Assembly: GCA_016808115.1 (NCBI GenBank)
Contig: JAEQBH010005101.1
Span: 310,001 to 374,000, forward strand
Length of the DNA: 64,000 bases
Origin: Tetrastigma voinierianum
Lineage: Eukaryota > Streptophyta > Magnoliopsida > Vitales > Vitaceae
Direction: 5' to 3'
Numbering within the stretch: position 1 is the stretch's first letter; every line of letters begins with the position of its first letter. Positions 1 through 11,672 of this stretch are shown in pieces. Under the pieces are notes generated by a model. The model saw nothing but the letters and a program-made list of their open reading frames with translations. It made no database searches and was not told where the DNA came from. The translations under genes and the position numbers were made by a program.

Positions 1-897
1 GCTTACTAAATACCCTCTCTCGAGGTGTATCCGCCTTATTCGCTAAGAAATGAGTGCACTTCTACCTCAACCTCGATAATTCGAAACGCTTTAAATGTTC
101 CATCCTTAATTGCCACCTTCGGATCGGAATATCTCTATTTACCGAATCAACCAAGGCTGCTCTTACTCGCATCCTCGGGTATCCCTCATCTCGAATCTCT
201 GGACTTCCGCATAGTCACGCTTAATGTCGCCGACATCATCATGTAAATAATCTACGATATGTGCGTATGCTAACAAATTATAAACAACTGACTAATATAA
301 ATACTAATCTTTAATCCATGAAAATGTGACAGGGTTCAACAACACCCTAGGGATAAATCTAGAACATACTGAACGAGAAAACACAAATAGTTAATCTATA
401 AAACATCAGTCTTTCTGTCCGAAAAGAAGAAGATACAAAATGCTGGCTCTTCTCCAAAGTCAAAGTCCTGCTCTGTGACTTCCGTGCCCTAGTTCGTACG
501 TTCCTCGATCTCCGATCCCGATGACCCGAATTCTGGTCCCCTTTTTGCTTTTAATCATGGAGAGGCGTAACTCATACCGACGTCATGACGTTAAGACGCC
601 CGACAACAAGCCAAGATCGCGACGCTGTCGCTTATTGACTTTAGAGTATCACGGACCTAATCGCCGCTGAAGAAGGCCACGACGTGGGACGCCGCGACGC
701 TCCGTACCCCATCTTTATGCATTTTCATCCTCTCGCCCAAAATGCTCAAAACTCCGCTCTTTCACCCCAATTGCACCTCAGATTCACACCAATTGAACTA
801 ATCGATATTTGAAATATAAAAATACGATGAAATGTAAAATAACGCTAAAAATGTAAGACAGACGTGGGTACAACCTGAGTGTTTTAGGCACTCATCA
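1..897. other. Unassigned sequence left of element A
   Basis: No convincing gene or repeat family was recognised. The stretch is richer in CpG than most of the window, especially around 590-710. Open frames here are short and resemble nothing I know. It ends where similarity to the Athila LTR begins, at about 898. Because element A is embedded in Tat element E on its right side, this could be the other flank of E or a separate repeat. No similarity to the E LTR at 45979-47039 was seen by eye. Confidence 0.3.
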
Positions 898-1120
898 ATT
901 ATCCAAAGCAAAAAGCGGAAAAACAGTTTTATAGTTAAACAAGTTTTTGGCATTGCTGCTGAGAATTCTAAGCAACCTCTGGTAGAAGTGTTAGAAATTT
1001 TGTATGAATTTGGTTTATGTGGCAACAGCCCAACAAGCGGCGCCATGCGGGACTATGAAATCGCGACAAGAGCCCATGTCTCCTGAGTAACAATTTGGTC
1101 TATACAAAAATAAGTCAACA
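898..1120 (+). repeat. Truncated 5' LTR of element A (U5 end only)
   Basis: These 223 bp match the last ~237 bp of the 3' LTR (14035-14271), starting at a shared block containing CCAAAGCAAAAAGCGG and ending in GTCAACA. Similarity stops abruptly at about 898. Like the 3' copy it contains two degenerate PBS-like modules, beginning near 937 and 1030. The second differs strongly from its 3' partner over about 45 bp, so either divergence or a poor consensus patch is possible. Confidence 0.85.
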
Positions 1121-1126
1121 AGTTTT

Positions 1127-1144
1127 TGGCACCGTTACCGGAGA
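1127..1144 (+). other. Primer binding site of element A
   Basis: TGGCACCGTTACCGGAGA lies 6 bp after the LTR end. It differs by three transitions from TGGCGCCGTTGCCGGGGA, the PBS typical of Athila-type elements and usually assigned to tRNA-Asp. It fixes the 5' LTR end at 1120 and the direction of the element. Confidence 0.85.
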
Positions 1145-1345
1145 TTTGAGTAGAATTTAAAGATCAATATGCTTGCCAAAAAGAAAGTTGCTAGTTTGGA
1201 CATTTTTCTTTTATCTTTTATCAAAATTTTCATAAAGATTTTCAAAAAAATAGTTCTAAATATAGTAGTTGATTCAGCTACTTATCTTTTATCAAGAAAA
1301 TCATAAAATATTTTAGTTGTCTACTAATCTCACTTTGATTTCAGT

Positions 1346-3090
1346 ATGTCATCATTTCATGCACTTCAAACATGCACAGAAGGCTAGAAGCTAAACTTCT
1401 ACCATTGGACACTGAACTAGAGAGAACATTGAGAAATCTGAAGAAGGTGAAAGTAGCAAAAACAATAGTTATGGTATATTAAGAAGAGACTAATCAGAAT
1501 GAGCTAGTAGTAGGAGGAGAAAGACCTCAAAGGCAGAGAACAATGGAGGACTTTTGAAGACCTATAATCAGGGATGAGTACTCTGCAGTCAAGCAACCTA
1601 CCATAGAAGCAAACAACTTTAAGCTAAAGCTTGCACTCATCACCATGGTTCAGTAGCACCAGTTTACTAGACACCCAAGCGAGGATCCAAATGAGCACTT
1701 GGGGAGGTTCTTAAGGATGGAAAACACTGTAAAGCTGAATAGAGTCAGACCATATGTTATCTAGTTGCAGTTGTTTCCATTTTCATTGAGGGATGTTGCA
1801 GCCAGTTGGTTCGAGTCCTTGCCTTATGGCTCAGTGACAACATGGGAAGAGCTAGTAGAAGCCTACATTAGTAGATTTTTCCCTTCTGCTCTCACTTCAC
1901 AGAGGAGAGGAGAAATAATTGCCTTCAAACAGAAAGAGGATGAGAGTCTTTACAATGCATAGGAAATGTACAAGCAACTACTGAGAAGATACCCCATGCA
2001 TGGCATAGAGCAAATGACTCAAATGGATATATTCTACCATGCCATAAACTACACCTCAAAAGGGATAGTTGATGCAACCTCAGGAGGGGCCTTTAGAAGG
2101 AAAAGTGCAAATGAAGCCATACATCTTATTGAGGAATTAACTAAAAGCAATTATAGAGCTCCATCTAAAGCCTTAAGGAGCAATGGCAAACTGAAAGGAC
2201 GTGTGATTGAGCTCAATAAGATGACTGTGATATAAGCAAAACTAGATGTAATCATGAACAGACTCAACCACCAGGAAAGAAGAAATCATTCAGCTCATGA
2301 AGTGGGTATTGTGGAAGAAGCTAAGAAGAAATGTGTTAATGAGGGACTGGCTCATGAAGGTCCTTATCAAGTGGAGGAAGTGCAGTATTTGAATGGTAAC
2401 ATGAGCAATAACTTTAAGCCCAACAACAACCTCCCAACCCATCATACACCAGCCCTTAGAAACCATGAGAACCTGTCTTATGGAGGAGGAGTGCAGCAGG
2501 GTCCAAGACCAATGCAAAACTTTTAGCAAAATTATTCTCCACAGGGTTTCCAAGGACAGCAGCATCAGAGCAGTCATAAAGCAGACAATCCAGGCCAAAG
2601 GAGGTCTCAGTCTTTTGAGGATCAGATGTTGAATTTCATGGGTGAAAACAAAAGACTGTTGAACATATATGAGCAGAAGTTTGCTGAGCTAGCAGCATTT
2701 CAGGCAAACACAACTGTGTTTCAGGCCAACACTAATGCTTCTCTAATGAATCTAGAGACTCGAGTAGGGCAGCTGGCCCTAGGTATGCAAAATCAGTCTA
2801 GGGATTCTTTCCCTAGTGAAACTAAGAAGTATCCCAAGGACTGCATGATTATAACACTTAGGAGTGGCAAAGAATTACAGAAAAGAAAAGGAGATGAGAT
2901 AAAGCTAACTAAGAAGGAAGAGCAAGTAGAAACTGGCAAAGAAAACAAGCTGAACATAACATAATTTACAGATAAAAGAAATAAATCAGAGGTGCAAGAA
3001 AAGCAGCAAACTGAAGAGGAAAAACTGAAAAAGAAGAAGGAAGTGAGAGCCTATGTACTTCCTATTCCATTCCCTCAAAGACTGTAGAAG
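1346..3090 (+). pseudogene. gag: gag of element A (Athila type), broken
   Basis: The leader at 1145-1345 is followed by a possible ATG at 1346, but that frame stops after about 13 codons. The capsid-like core runs from about 1660 to 2230 and shows the usual Athila gag spacing: DPNEHL near 1687, LFPFSLRDVAASWFESLP from 1768, then RRGEIIAFKQ. Stops interrupt it at 1654, 1762, 1960 and 2524, several explained by CAG-to-TAG or TGG-to-TAG changes. A glutamine- and asparagine-rich tail runs from about 2400 to 2800. No CCHC zinc knuckle was seen. Gag would package the RNA in a cytoplasmic particle; this copy cannot make it. Paralogue: 18200-19960 in element B. Confidence 0.82.
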
Positions 3091-3096
3091 TCAAAA

Positions 3097-3640
3097 TTGG
3101 ATGACCAGTTTGCTAAATTCTTGAACATGTTCAATAAATTAGAGATCAACATTCCCTTTGCTGAGGCATTGGCTCAGCCTCATTATGCCAAATTTATGAA
3201 GGACACCCTCAACAAGAAAAGGAAGTTAGATGAAGATGGAGTGGTATGCTTGTCAACAAATTACAATGCAATAATCCAAAAGAACTTGCCACTGAAAATG
3301 AAAGATCCAGGCAGCTTCACCATTCCCTGCACTATAGGAAACTATGAATTTGGAAAAGCTTTATGTGATTCTAGTGCAATCATCAATCTGATGCCATTGT
3401 CTATGGTTAAAAGATTGAATTTGGGGGAGTTAACTCCTTCAACAATGACTCTACAAATGGCAGACAAGTCTATGGCTTAACTAGAAGGAATCCTTGAAGA
3501 TGTACTAATCAAGGTGGGAAAGTTTACTTTCCCAATGGATTTTATTGTGATAGACATTAAAGAACACAAGAAAGTTCCAGTGCTATTGGCAGGTCATATC
3601 TTGCTACTGGGACAGCCTTGACTGATGTGAAGAAAGGAAA
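3097..3640 (+). pseudogene. PR: Aspartic protease domain of element A
   Basis: The stretch begins with a conserved gag-PR linker (FAKFLNMFNKLEINIPFAEAL from 3109). The protease core follows at about 3340-3600: ALCDSS at the active site, then NLMPLSMVKRL and TLQMADKS, and a second strand ending near FIVIDI. The catalytic D-S-G triplet is changed to D-S-S. A stop (CAA or CAT to TAA) at 3478 and a frameshift near 3590, where the LLGRPFL-like block is lost, break the domain. A charged linker at 3641-4184 joins it to RT. In the intact family this enzyme cuts the Gag-Pol polyprotein. Paralogue at 20182-20475, where the L-G-R-P-F-L block is intact. Confidence 0.82.
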
Positions 3641-4184
3641 GCTCACTCTCCGGGTAGGAAATGAAGAAGTACACTTCAATTTTAATCAAAGCTTAAAGCA
3701 ACCTGATTTTGAAAAAACTGAATGTAAGAATGTTGAAAAAGTAATTCCTATCAATTCTGAACTGATTGATGATTGTAAGAATCAAGATTCAATTAAAGAA
3801 AATATGATGAATTTCCAATATATTGAAGATCTTAGTATTGAATATCTAAATGCCAGTTTTGAAATAAAAGAAAGAGTATTAATTCATAATGAAGACAATG
3901 CAGAAAAATCAAGTAACAATGAAGAGAAGGCACAAGAAGTAGAAAAAAAGTTCTAAGGGGTTAATTCTAAAGGAATTACCCAAACAACTGAAATATGCCT
4001 TCTTAAGAGCTGAAAGATCAAAACCTGTGATTATAGCAGCTGACTTGATAGAAGATAAAGAGCATAAATTGGTTGAAATTCTCAAAAAATACAAAGAAAC
4101 AATAGCCTAGTTAGTAGAAGACTTGAAAGGGATCAGTCCATCAATTTGCATGCATAAAATCCTTTTAGAAGGAAAATGCAAAAA

Positions 4185-4960
4185 CATCAATTGAACATCA
4201 AATAAGGAAGAATCCAGTTATGAAAGAAGTTGTCAGAAAAGATGTACTTCAATGGTTGAATGCAGGATTTATTTATGCAATCTCATATAGCCCTTGAGTG
4301 AGCTCAATTCATGTGGTTCCCAAGAAGGGTGGATTTACAATCATCATAAATCAGAAGAATGAGTTAATTCCAACAAGAACTGTGACAGGATGGAGGGTAT
4401 GCCTTGATTACAGGAAATTGAACACTACAACTAGAAAGGATCACTATCCTTTGCCTTTAATTGATCAAATGTTGGACAAGTTGGCAAGACATCCTCATTT
4501 CTATTTTCTTGATGGATATTCTGGATATAATCAGATTGCCATAGCCTTTGAGGACTAGGAGAAAACTACCTTTACATGTCCTTATGGCACTTTGGTTTTA
4601 GAAGGATGCCATTTGGACTGTGTAATGCTCCTGCCACCTTTCAAAGATGTATAATATCCATTTTCTCATATTTGGTGGAGGAGACTATGGAAATTTTTCA
4701 TGGATGACTTCTCAATTTATGGATCCAGTTTTGAGAATTGCCTAGAAAATTTAGAAACTGTACTTCAGAGGTGCCAAGACAAAAACTTAGCTCTGAACTG
4801 GGAAAAATGTCATTTTATGGTAACTGAAGGTATTGTCTTGGGGCATAAAATTTCTGCAGCTAGACTTGAAGTTGACCAAGCAAAGGTTTATGTTATTGAA
4901 ACCCTGATGCCACCTACTACAATGAAAGGGATTAGAAGTTTTTAGACATAACACTTTATA
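4185..4960 (+). pseudogene. RT: Reverse transcriptase of element A
   Basis: RT motifs appear in order: VVPKKGG (4313), WRVCLDYRKLN (4393), HYPLPLIDQMLD, FLDGYSGYNQI (4508), TTFTCPYGT, RMPFGLCNAPATFQR, then MDDFSIYG (4700), the family form of the catalytic YxDD box. A stop lies at 4556. There is one frameshift near 4590 in the TFGF block. A second, one extra T just before MDDF at 4690-4699, throws the active site out of frame. IVLGHKIS follows at about 4834. In the live family the enzyme copies the RNA into DNA from the tRNA primer. Paralogue at 20990-21800. Confidence 0.88.
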
Positions 4961-5560
4961 GAAGATTTATAAATGACTTCTCTAAAATGTCAAGGCCATT
5001 ATGCAGACTACTTGAAAAGGAAGCAAAATTTGAATTTGATGAGAAGTGTAAATTTTCATTTGAAGATATCAAGGCTAGGTTGATCAGAGCTCCTATCATG
5101 GCAACACCAAACTTGAGCAAGGATTTTGAAATCATGTGTGATGCCAGTGATTATACAATGGGAGAAAAGTAGACAAAGAACTCGACAAAGACTTTCGGGA
5201 GCTTATATATTATGCTAGCAAGACTTTTGTATCAAAAGCATGGCAGAATTACTCAACTTCTGAAAAAGAAATGCTAGCGATAGTCTTTGCTTGTGAGAAG
5301 TTTAGGCTATATATATTGGTGTCTCATGTCATACTGCACACTGATCATGCAACAATCAAATATCTGATGGCAAAGAAATATGCAAAACTAAGATTAATCA
5401 TATGGGTCTTATTGCTGCAGGAACTTGATTTGGAGATCAATGACAAGAAGGGCAGTGATAATGTGATAGCAGATCACTTATCAAGATTAGAAAAGCTTAC
5501 TGAAGATGATAGAGGGACTAAAATAGAAGAAAATTTCCTTGATGGGCAGCTTTTTCAGGT
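4961..5560 (+). pseudogene. RH: RNase H domain of element A
   Basis: Catalytic-region motifs are visible: [12 protein letters not shown] from about 5134, YASKTF-like residues around 5212, [15 protein letters not shown] from about 5262, and [11 protein letters not shown] from about 5339. The domain ends with the connecting block [13 protein letters not shown] near 5455. A stop at 5170 and a frameshift before 5271 split it. The first D in C-D-A-S-D, the E in E-M-L-A-I-V and the D in T-D-H match the usual active-site spacing. Paralogue at 21800-22400. Confidence 0.85.
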
Positions 5561-6842
5561 ATCAGTTCAAGTACCATGGTATGCTGACATTGTGAACTAT
5601 TTAGCTTGTAGGATTATGCCACTAGAATTCAGCTACCAGCAAAAAAGAAAGTTGAGGACTGATGCCAAATTCTATATATGGGATGACCCATTGTTGTTTA
5701 AAAGATGAGCATATCGGATTATCAGGAGATGTATACCTGAAGCTTAATAGGCAAAAAATTTGGATAAATGTCATGCAACACAATATGTAGGACACTTTGC
5801 AGGAGACAGAACAGCCCAGAAAATTCTCCAATTAGGTTTCTATTGGCCAACTCTATTCAGAAACCGAATATAGTGGGTGAAGCATTGTGACAAATGTTAG
5901 AGAATGGGTAATATAAATAGAAGAAATGAAATGCCTCTACAAGGAATCCTGGTGGTGCAGATTTTTTATGTATGGGGGATAGACTTCATGTGACATTTCC
6001 CACCCTCATTTGGACATTTATACATTCTCCTAGCTGTGGATTATTTATCCAAATGGGTGGAAGCAATAGATTGTCTCAGAAACGATGCCGACACAATTGT
6101 GGGGTTAATTCAAAGAAACATCTTGAGTAGATATGGAGCACTAAGGACAATCATTAGTAATGAGGGAAGCCATTTTGATAAAAAATTGTTTGCAAAACTC
6201 TTGAGCAAATATGGAATCAGACATGTTATGGGACTGGCTTATCATCCTCAATCAAATGGGCAAGCATAAATATTCAATAGGGAGATCAAAAATATACTGG
6301 AGAAAACAGTTAATGCAAGTAGAAAAGACTGGTCAGTAAAGCTAGAAGCTGCATTGTGAGCTTACAGGATTACTTATAAGTATCCTATTAGAATGTCCCC
6401 ATACAAGATTTTATTTGGAAAGCATTGTCATCTGCCTCTAGAGCTTGAATATAAGGAAATGTCGGCAATCAAGAAGCTAAACTTTGATTTCCAAGCTGTT
6501 AAGGAAAAGAGATTCCTCCAATTGAGTGAATTAGAAGAGTTGAGAAATGAAGCCTATGACAGTGCAAGAATTTACAAAGATAAGACCAAGAAATGTCATG
6601 ACCAGAGGATATTGAAAAGAGAACTCAAAATAGGAGAATCAGTCCTCTTGTACAACTCAAGGCTTAGACTATTTCCTGGAAAGCTCAAATCAAGGTAGAG
6701 TGGCCCTTACACAATGACTGCGGTTACACCTTTTGGGGCAGTTACATTGAAAACAAAATCAAGCAATGAGTTTAAGGTTAATGGCCAAAGATTGAAGCAT
6801 TATTTGGGAGGCAGTCTGAATGAAGAACAATCTCAGATTAAA
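5561..6842 (+). pseudogene. IN: Integrase of element A, catalytic Asp and Glu lost
   Basis: The HHCC zinc finger survives at about 5765-5900 (H and H around HATQYVGHF, then HCDKC). The core starts with VWGIDFM at about 5971, keeping the first catalytic Asp. The second motif reads ISNEGSHF at about 6154, with Asn where the catalytic Asp should be. The third motif, SNGQA, ends in a stop at 6267-6269 exactly where the catalytic Glu codon should be. Further stops lie at 5992, 6357 and 6696. The C-terminal SPYKILFGK and [17 protein letters not shown] blocks are conserved. Two of three active-site residues are therefore gone. Paralogue at 22440-23615. Confidence 0.85.
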
Positions 6843-7501
6843 AGAGATTGAAAGAATTGCTGAAAAGAGAGCATTTAGTAGCAAATGTCTAGCTAAAGAC
6901 ATAAAATTGAGCAGCTACTTGGGAGGCAATCCAAACAAATTTTTATTTTATTTTCAATTTTTATCAATTTGATTTTGTTTAAATTAGGGTGTTTTGATTA
7001 GTTTAATTAATAGAGTAATTTTATTTTAGTTTTGTTTGAAATTTATGTTAGTTAAAATTTTTGCTTAATTTCAGGATAAATGAGCTGATTATGGAATTGA
7101 AGTTATTAACAAAGAGAAATTTGGGATGCCATGAATGAACTTATACAATTTAAAGAGAAAGATCATGCTCTATAATTGTGAGAAGTTTCCAATTAGCTTC
7201 CTTATTCAATTCTTATATTTTTTTGTATAATTTCATACCTTTATTGGTGAAAGAATTTGAATTTAACTGTTCAAGCTTGAGTTGAGAAGCTTTATTAGTG
7301 TTAAAATTGTTTTCACAAGCATGATTTGTGTGATTGAAATTTATTACTTGTCTTGTATATTTATATAGTTAAAATGGCTCAAATCTGTAATATATCAAAA
7401 AATCGGACGAAAGTATACTGGTCTGAACATGAATTGTTAATGCTATAAATACCATTCTCGACTTCTAACAATTTGGCGCTAGTTTGTTTTAATGTGTTTT
7501 A
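6843..7501 (+). other. Noncoding tract after pol of element A
   Basis: AT-rich, no coding potential. It contains a block also present in B (about 6885-6935 against 23670-23722) ending in a small hairpin motif, listed separately. A soft polypurine/poly-U character surrounds 6940-7060. Confidence 0.6.
6919..6934 (+). promoter_or_regulatory. Conserved post-pol hairpin motif, element A
   Basis: TTGGGAGGCAATCCAA is an inverted repeat of TTGGG with a one-base-altered partner. The element B copy is TTAGGTGGCAACCCAA (23705-23720), so each copy has one arm altered. It lies just 3' of the pol stop, preceded by a nearly identical ~45-bp block in both elements. The function is unknown to me; conservation outside ORFs suggests an RNA or cis element. 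Confidence 0.45.
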
Positions 7502-7833
7502 TCACGCGACATTTCTGAAACTTTGTTGCGATAAAACATCACTTAGTGAAGCTTAAATTTTGTTCCCCAACATTAGCTCGTTAAAAATATCTTTGTCACT
7601 ATGACATTTCGCTCCACACACCTGCGGTCGCAACATGAAACAAGTTTTATCTGCAACACCTCGTCTCTTGCAACTAAATAATTCGGAATGCTCACACAAA
7701 TAAAAATTTTCGCACCCACCCTTTTAGGTTCTTGCTGATATTGAGCCGCGCGTCCTAATACGGAATTTTGTTGTTGCGGCAAATTAATTGTCGCAACATA
7801 TTCCCGAACCTATAAAAGAGAACATCAACTATT
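7502..7833 (+). promoter_or_regulatory. Decayed internal promoter cassette of element A
   Basis: Degenerate copies of TGTCGCGACA occur at 7502, 7524, 7594, 7625, 7772 and 7789, followed by CCTATAAAAGAG with a TATA box at 7811-7818. The second ORF starts directly downstream. Element B has a much better preserved version (24201-24660). I infer a promoter for the second ORF; transcription is not shown by the sequence. Confidence 0.45.
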
Positions 7834-9830
7834 TTGGGACTCTTAGACAAATTTGAAACATCTCTTTTCATCTCTCAAGCCTTTGAGCCCTGGAGCCATC
7901 TTCTATTTTTTCAAAACCTAAGATCCAAACTACTTATAAAGAACTATGTCCGAACAATAGAATCCATTCCTAATTTGAACGAAATTATGGAAGAATATGC
8001 TGGAGATGAGGAAGAAGCCAATCTAGAGCTTCAGACGCTAGCCATTTAAGAGGAAAGGGTTGAAGAAAGAACATAAACAAAGAAACCATTTGAAGAAAGC
8101 AGAAAAATGAAAAGAAATGCAGAAGAGACATAAACATAGGAAGGAGAAGAAGATAAAACTGATTACTTAGTGTCAGATAGAGCGCTTGTTGTCATGGAAC
8201 AAACAATGATGTAGAAGGATTTCATAGGCAAAAGAGGTTTTAATAAGCTCATATCACCATTTAGAGAAGTGATGGAGAATAGAGGTGAACCCTATCAGAT
8301 GAGCACAAACCAATCGCTCAGCTTGTCAAAAAGAATTCTAAAAACACGGAGGGGGAAGAAAGAAAAAATGTTCTATGTCAAAGGAAATTGGATCTCCTTC
8401 GACAAGAATGATATAAACAAAACATTCAATCTGAAGGAGACTAAGAATGGATCCAAGTTCAAGAAGTTGCTGAAGGATCCAAACCACACATCGGAGTTGT
8501 CGCCTTGATGGAAAAGGTAAGTGGAATTCTGAACAAAGCGTAACCCCCTATGAATCCATCGGGTAAGAGGATCACCAATTGAGAAGCGCAAGTATGGTTT
8601 ACCGCTTCAATTCACCCTCCCACCTTCAGCACGGCTACGTTAAGCAAAAGGAAGAGGCACGGCCTGCAAGCCATACCGAAGGGGTATAAAACAATATGGG
8701 AAAGATCATCGGAAGTCGATTCCCAGCGCCATCGCAGCGAACTACAGCGCTTCGATCCCACACCCTTATGAGCCATCACCAGCCGAGCACACAGTAGAGG
8801 GGTGAAAAGAACCTGGGAAGAAGAAGAAAGGTGTCCCAAGACTTCCCCTCTGACCCTTACTGGAAAAACTAGACCTCTAGTCGACAAGGATAAGAAAAAT
8901 ATGCAAGAAATTGAAGAAGAAGACAGAGATGGAAGGGAGAATGAGCAAGCCATTGTGGTGAGCTTAGTGAAATAAGGATAAAAGAAGCAGAGAGCTGATC
9001 CAAATCAGACCATTCCATGTCTTTGAGAACACTACTCAGTGACCTCAACTGAAAGCTCAGGGCATCAACACAACGGTATAGAGGTGTTAGAAATACTTAA
9101 GAGAATGGAGCAAGGTACGAGAGAAAGAGACAACCAACTGAAACTCCAATTGCGGTCAAGAGATGAGAATCTTGATACTAAGTTAAGAAAGAGAGACTAG
9201 TATATGGAAGCAGTTATTAGACAAAGGGATCTAGAGTGGAAAAAATAGTTGGATGAGAGAGATGAAAAGTGGAGAGAAGAATTGAGGGTAAGAGATATAG
9301 CTTTCTCAGAGGAAACAAGAAGCAGCAACATGCTCTCCCGCTGAAACAGCCAGACAAGAGATAAGGCAATCATAAAGAGGCTCGGTCTCTAGGACGTAGA
9401 ATGCCGAATGCCTCACACACAGATGCACTTAAGTGCCTGCTAACCCCAAGAATAGATTAACAGGTACATTAGAATCAATAGGCACAGTAACCTGAGTCAG
9501 AAAAGGGAATGCTGGAAATCTTAGATTGGCCATGAAGATGTTGTCGCAAGAAGAGTAAAGCCACTGCCAAACATCCAGATTTCTTATTATGTACCCTATA
9601 CCATAGTGCCTAAGGATGTGACAGACCCTTTCATACCTTTTACCAACCCTGAGGAACCTGGAGAGATACCTTTTGCCCCTATAAGAGTACTACCTCAAGA
9701 TGAAACTTATGGTACAATCAGAATATCACTAAGAACCCCTAAGGAATTGAAATATATAAAAGGGAACAAGCACAAAAAGGAAAAGTCCAAATGGAAGCAA
9801 AGTGGAAAACAAAATGAGTCTCTCAGATGA
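7834..9830 (+). pseudogene. Second (post-pol) ORF of element A, PF20167-like region plus coiled coil
   Basis: Several frames joined by stops and frameshifts. About 8225-8510 contains KRGFNKLISPF, WISFDKNDINKTFNLKE and NGSKFKKLLKDP. These resemble the plant-specific 'putative plant transposon protein' domain (Pfam PF20167, from memory). An acidic, Lys/Glu-rich segment precedes it. From about 9085 to 9310 a strongly charged, heptad-like stretch (ERDNQLKLQL, RDEKWREELR) predicts a coiled coil. The last piece, 9606-9830, is Pro-rich then Lys-rich. It occupies the env-like position of Athila elements, but I saw no transmembrane segment or signal peptide. The function of this domain family is unknown. 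Paralogue at 24774-28620. Confidence 0.6.
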
Positions 9831-11637
9831 AAAAAAAATTTTGTCTAAACTCAGAATTGCTCCAACGAATTAAAGAAATCTTGTGATGATTTGCAAACAG
9901 GCGCTGTGTTCACTTTTACATTTCCTTTCTTGCCTATTCTAAATAATGAATATTTTAAGTTTGAATGTTTGGTTGAAATTGAATGGTGATTGTTAAGGTT
10001 TTGGTTTGGTGCCAAGACATTGTGGTTGAAAAATGGATTTACTGAATCAAATGAATCCCTTAGAGTGTTGGAGCAGAGCATAGCAATATGCTTGAAGAAC
10101 CAATGTAAGAAATGGTAAGAAATTCTGGGTAGGTCAGAGCTTAACTGAAAATTGGAAGTTGTGATATTATTCAGGAATGAGTTGAATTTCAAGACTCAAG
10201 AACATTTAAACAAATGATGGAACAAATAAGACTTATAATTCTATTTTTGTAAATAGTTTAGTTCATATAAACCCTGAAAACATGCACATGGTCAAAAGTA
10301 CCTCCCTCAGAATCAATCGTGCTGGGCGACAGGACACCTTCTCGATCCATCACGCTTTAGTCTCCCAGAAAGCCCCAGAACTCATGATTATTATTCAAGG
10401 TAAACCCTAGGCAGCTCAACCAAGAGGGAAAATGATTTAGGCCATCCTTGAAAAGTTCGAGCCTTTCAAAACCTACTCCTTGATATGCACATATGCATAC
10501 ACTCTTTAGTACCTTTGTTTGAGCCTAATTTCCACCAACACGGAAGCCATTTATAACATAAATCTTAACCCTTCCTCAAAGCTAATCCTTCAGTAAATAA
10601 CCTAAAGTTTGCCCAAATTGCAGAATGAGTGTAGAGAAATGATTAAAGAGGACAAGTTTGGGGGAGTATTTTTTTAGAGAGAAAAGAAGGATGAGAATTA
10701 AGGATGTGAAAAGTTGGTCAATTGAGTGAAGATGTACTAAAGAAGGTGCACAACAGAAGTTTAAGAAGCTAAAAAACAAAAGTATCAAGGTGGAATGAGT
10801 TTTGCCTTATAGCGTTCCTCCCTTGAGCAATTAAGTTCTTAAAGGTGTTTCAACACCTAGTACCCTTAATGCCAATCAGAGGAGTCAAGTAACCTAAAGC
10901 TCTCTCATAAGGGTAGAAAGCTTAAAAGGCAAAACATCGTACCACCTACAACCTCAAGGAAAATGAAGTAAAGTTTGTATGGCTGAACCAAATTTCGAAT
11001 TCAAAGCCATTAAAAGAAACACCACACTTGAGAGTATGCAAAATGATGCTCCAAACCAAGTTTGGGGGTGCTTGAAAGTTGATATCAATAGAGAATTGAA
11101 GGATGATGAGTGAAGGAAAAATGTTGAGTTGTATGTGCAATCTGGGTAAACTTGAACCTTAATTATCCATTTATCTGCCCAAGCACCCAAGCCACACATT
11201 ACAAGCCCAAAAAGACCTATTTGATCTTGAAGGTTGTATATGCCTACATTAGTGGAGATTAATATGACCAACAAGTTTATGGGACCTTAGAAAAATCAGG
11301 GAAAAGTTTATTATTTGAATAGTATCTCAAAATATTAACTAATTTGCCAAATTGATAAAGGGGAAAGACCATCACACACTCACTAATCTAGGGTAAATAA
11401 TTGAATTGTTTACATTATATAAATTATTTGTTTGTTTAGTGAATTTAATTGAAATCTTCCTAATTCTGGATTTGAAACTTATTCAAAAGTAATATTACAA
11501 CTATCCTGTTTTTGAACTAATTTGTTGGATTTAAAGGAAAGAGATGTCTGGTGTAGAACAAAAATGGCCTTAAAAAGCTGAATTGCTTGATGACAAGAAA
11601 TAATTTCTTTTATTTGCTTGGGGACAAGCAAAACTTT
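9831..11637 (+). other. 3' noncoding tract of element A
   Basis: About 1.8 kb between the second ORF and the polypurine tract. It aligns by eye with 28621-30464 of element B (for example GATGGAACA around 10213 and the GCACATGGTCAA block near 10284). Frequent phrases such as AAGTTTGGGGG (10648-10659 and 11058-11067) resemble repeated polypurine tracts. No ORF here looks coding. Confidence 0.65.
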
Positions 11638-11652
11638 AAGTTTTGGGGAGTT
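11638..11652 (+). other. Polypurine tract of element A
   Basis: AAGTTTTGGGGAGTT directly precedes the TGATGAG start of the 3' LTR, the expected site of plus-strand priming. Element B has AGTCTGGGGGAATT in the same place. Confidence 0.75.
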
Positions 11653-11653
11653 T

Positions 11654-11672
11654 GATGAGTCCAAAACTCATC
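11654..11672 (+). promoter_or_regulatory. Inverted repeat at the LTR tip (element A)
   Basis: GATGAGT and ACTCATC are perfect 7-bp arms around a 5-bp loop (CCAAA), one base inside the LTR start. The B 3' LTR keeps both arms with a different loop (CTTAT, 30480-30498). The B 5' LTR has an imperfect version. Retention of arms with changing loop suggests a functional tip structure. Confidence 0.55.

Noticed and set aside
1808..1822. tRNA B-box-like GGTTCGAGTCC
   Set aside because: It codes for the conserved W-F-E-S-L of gag; no A box or cloverleaf around it.
7573..7782. Minus-strand ORF over the internal promoter of A
   Set aside because: Antisense to motif-rich noncoding DNA; not kept in element B.
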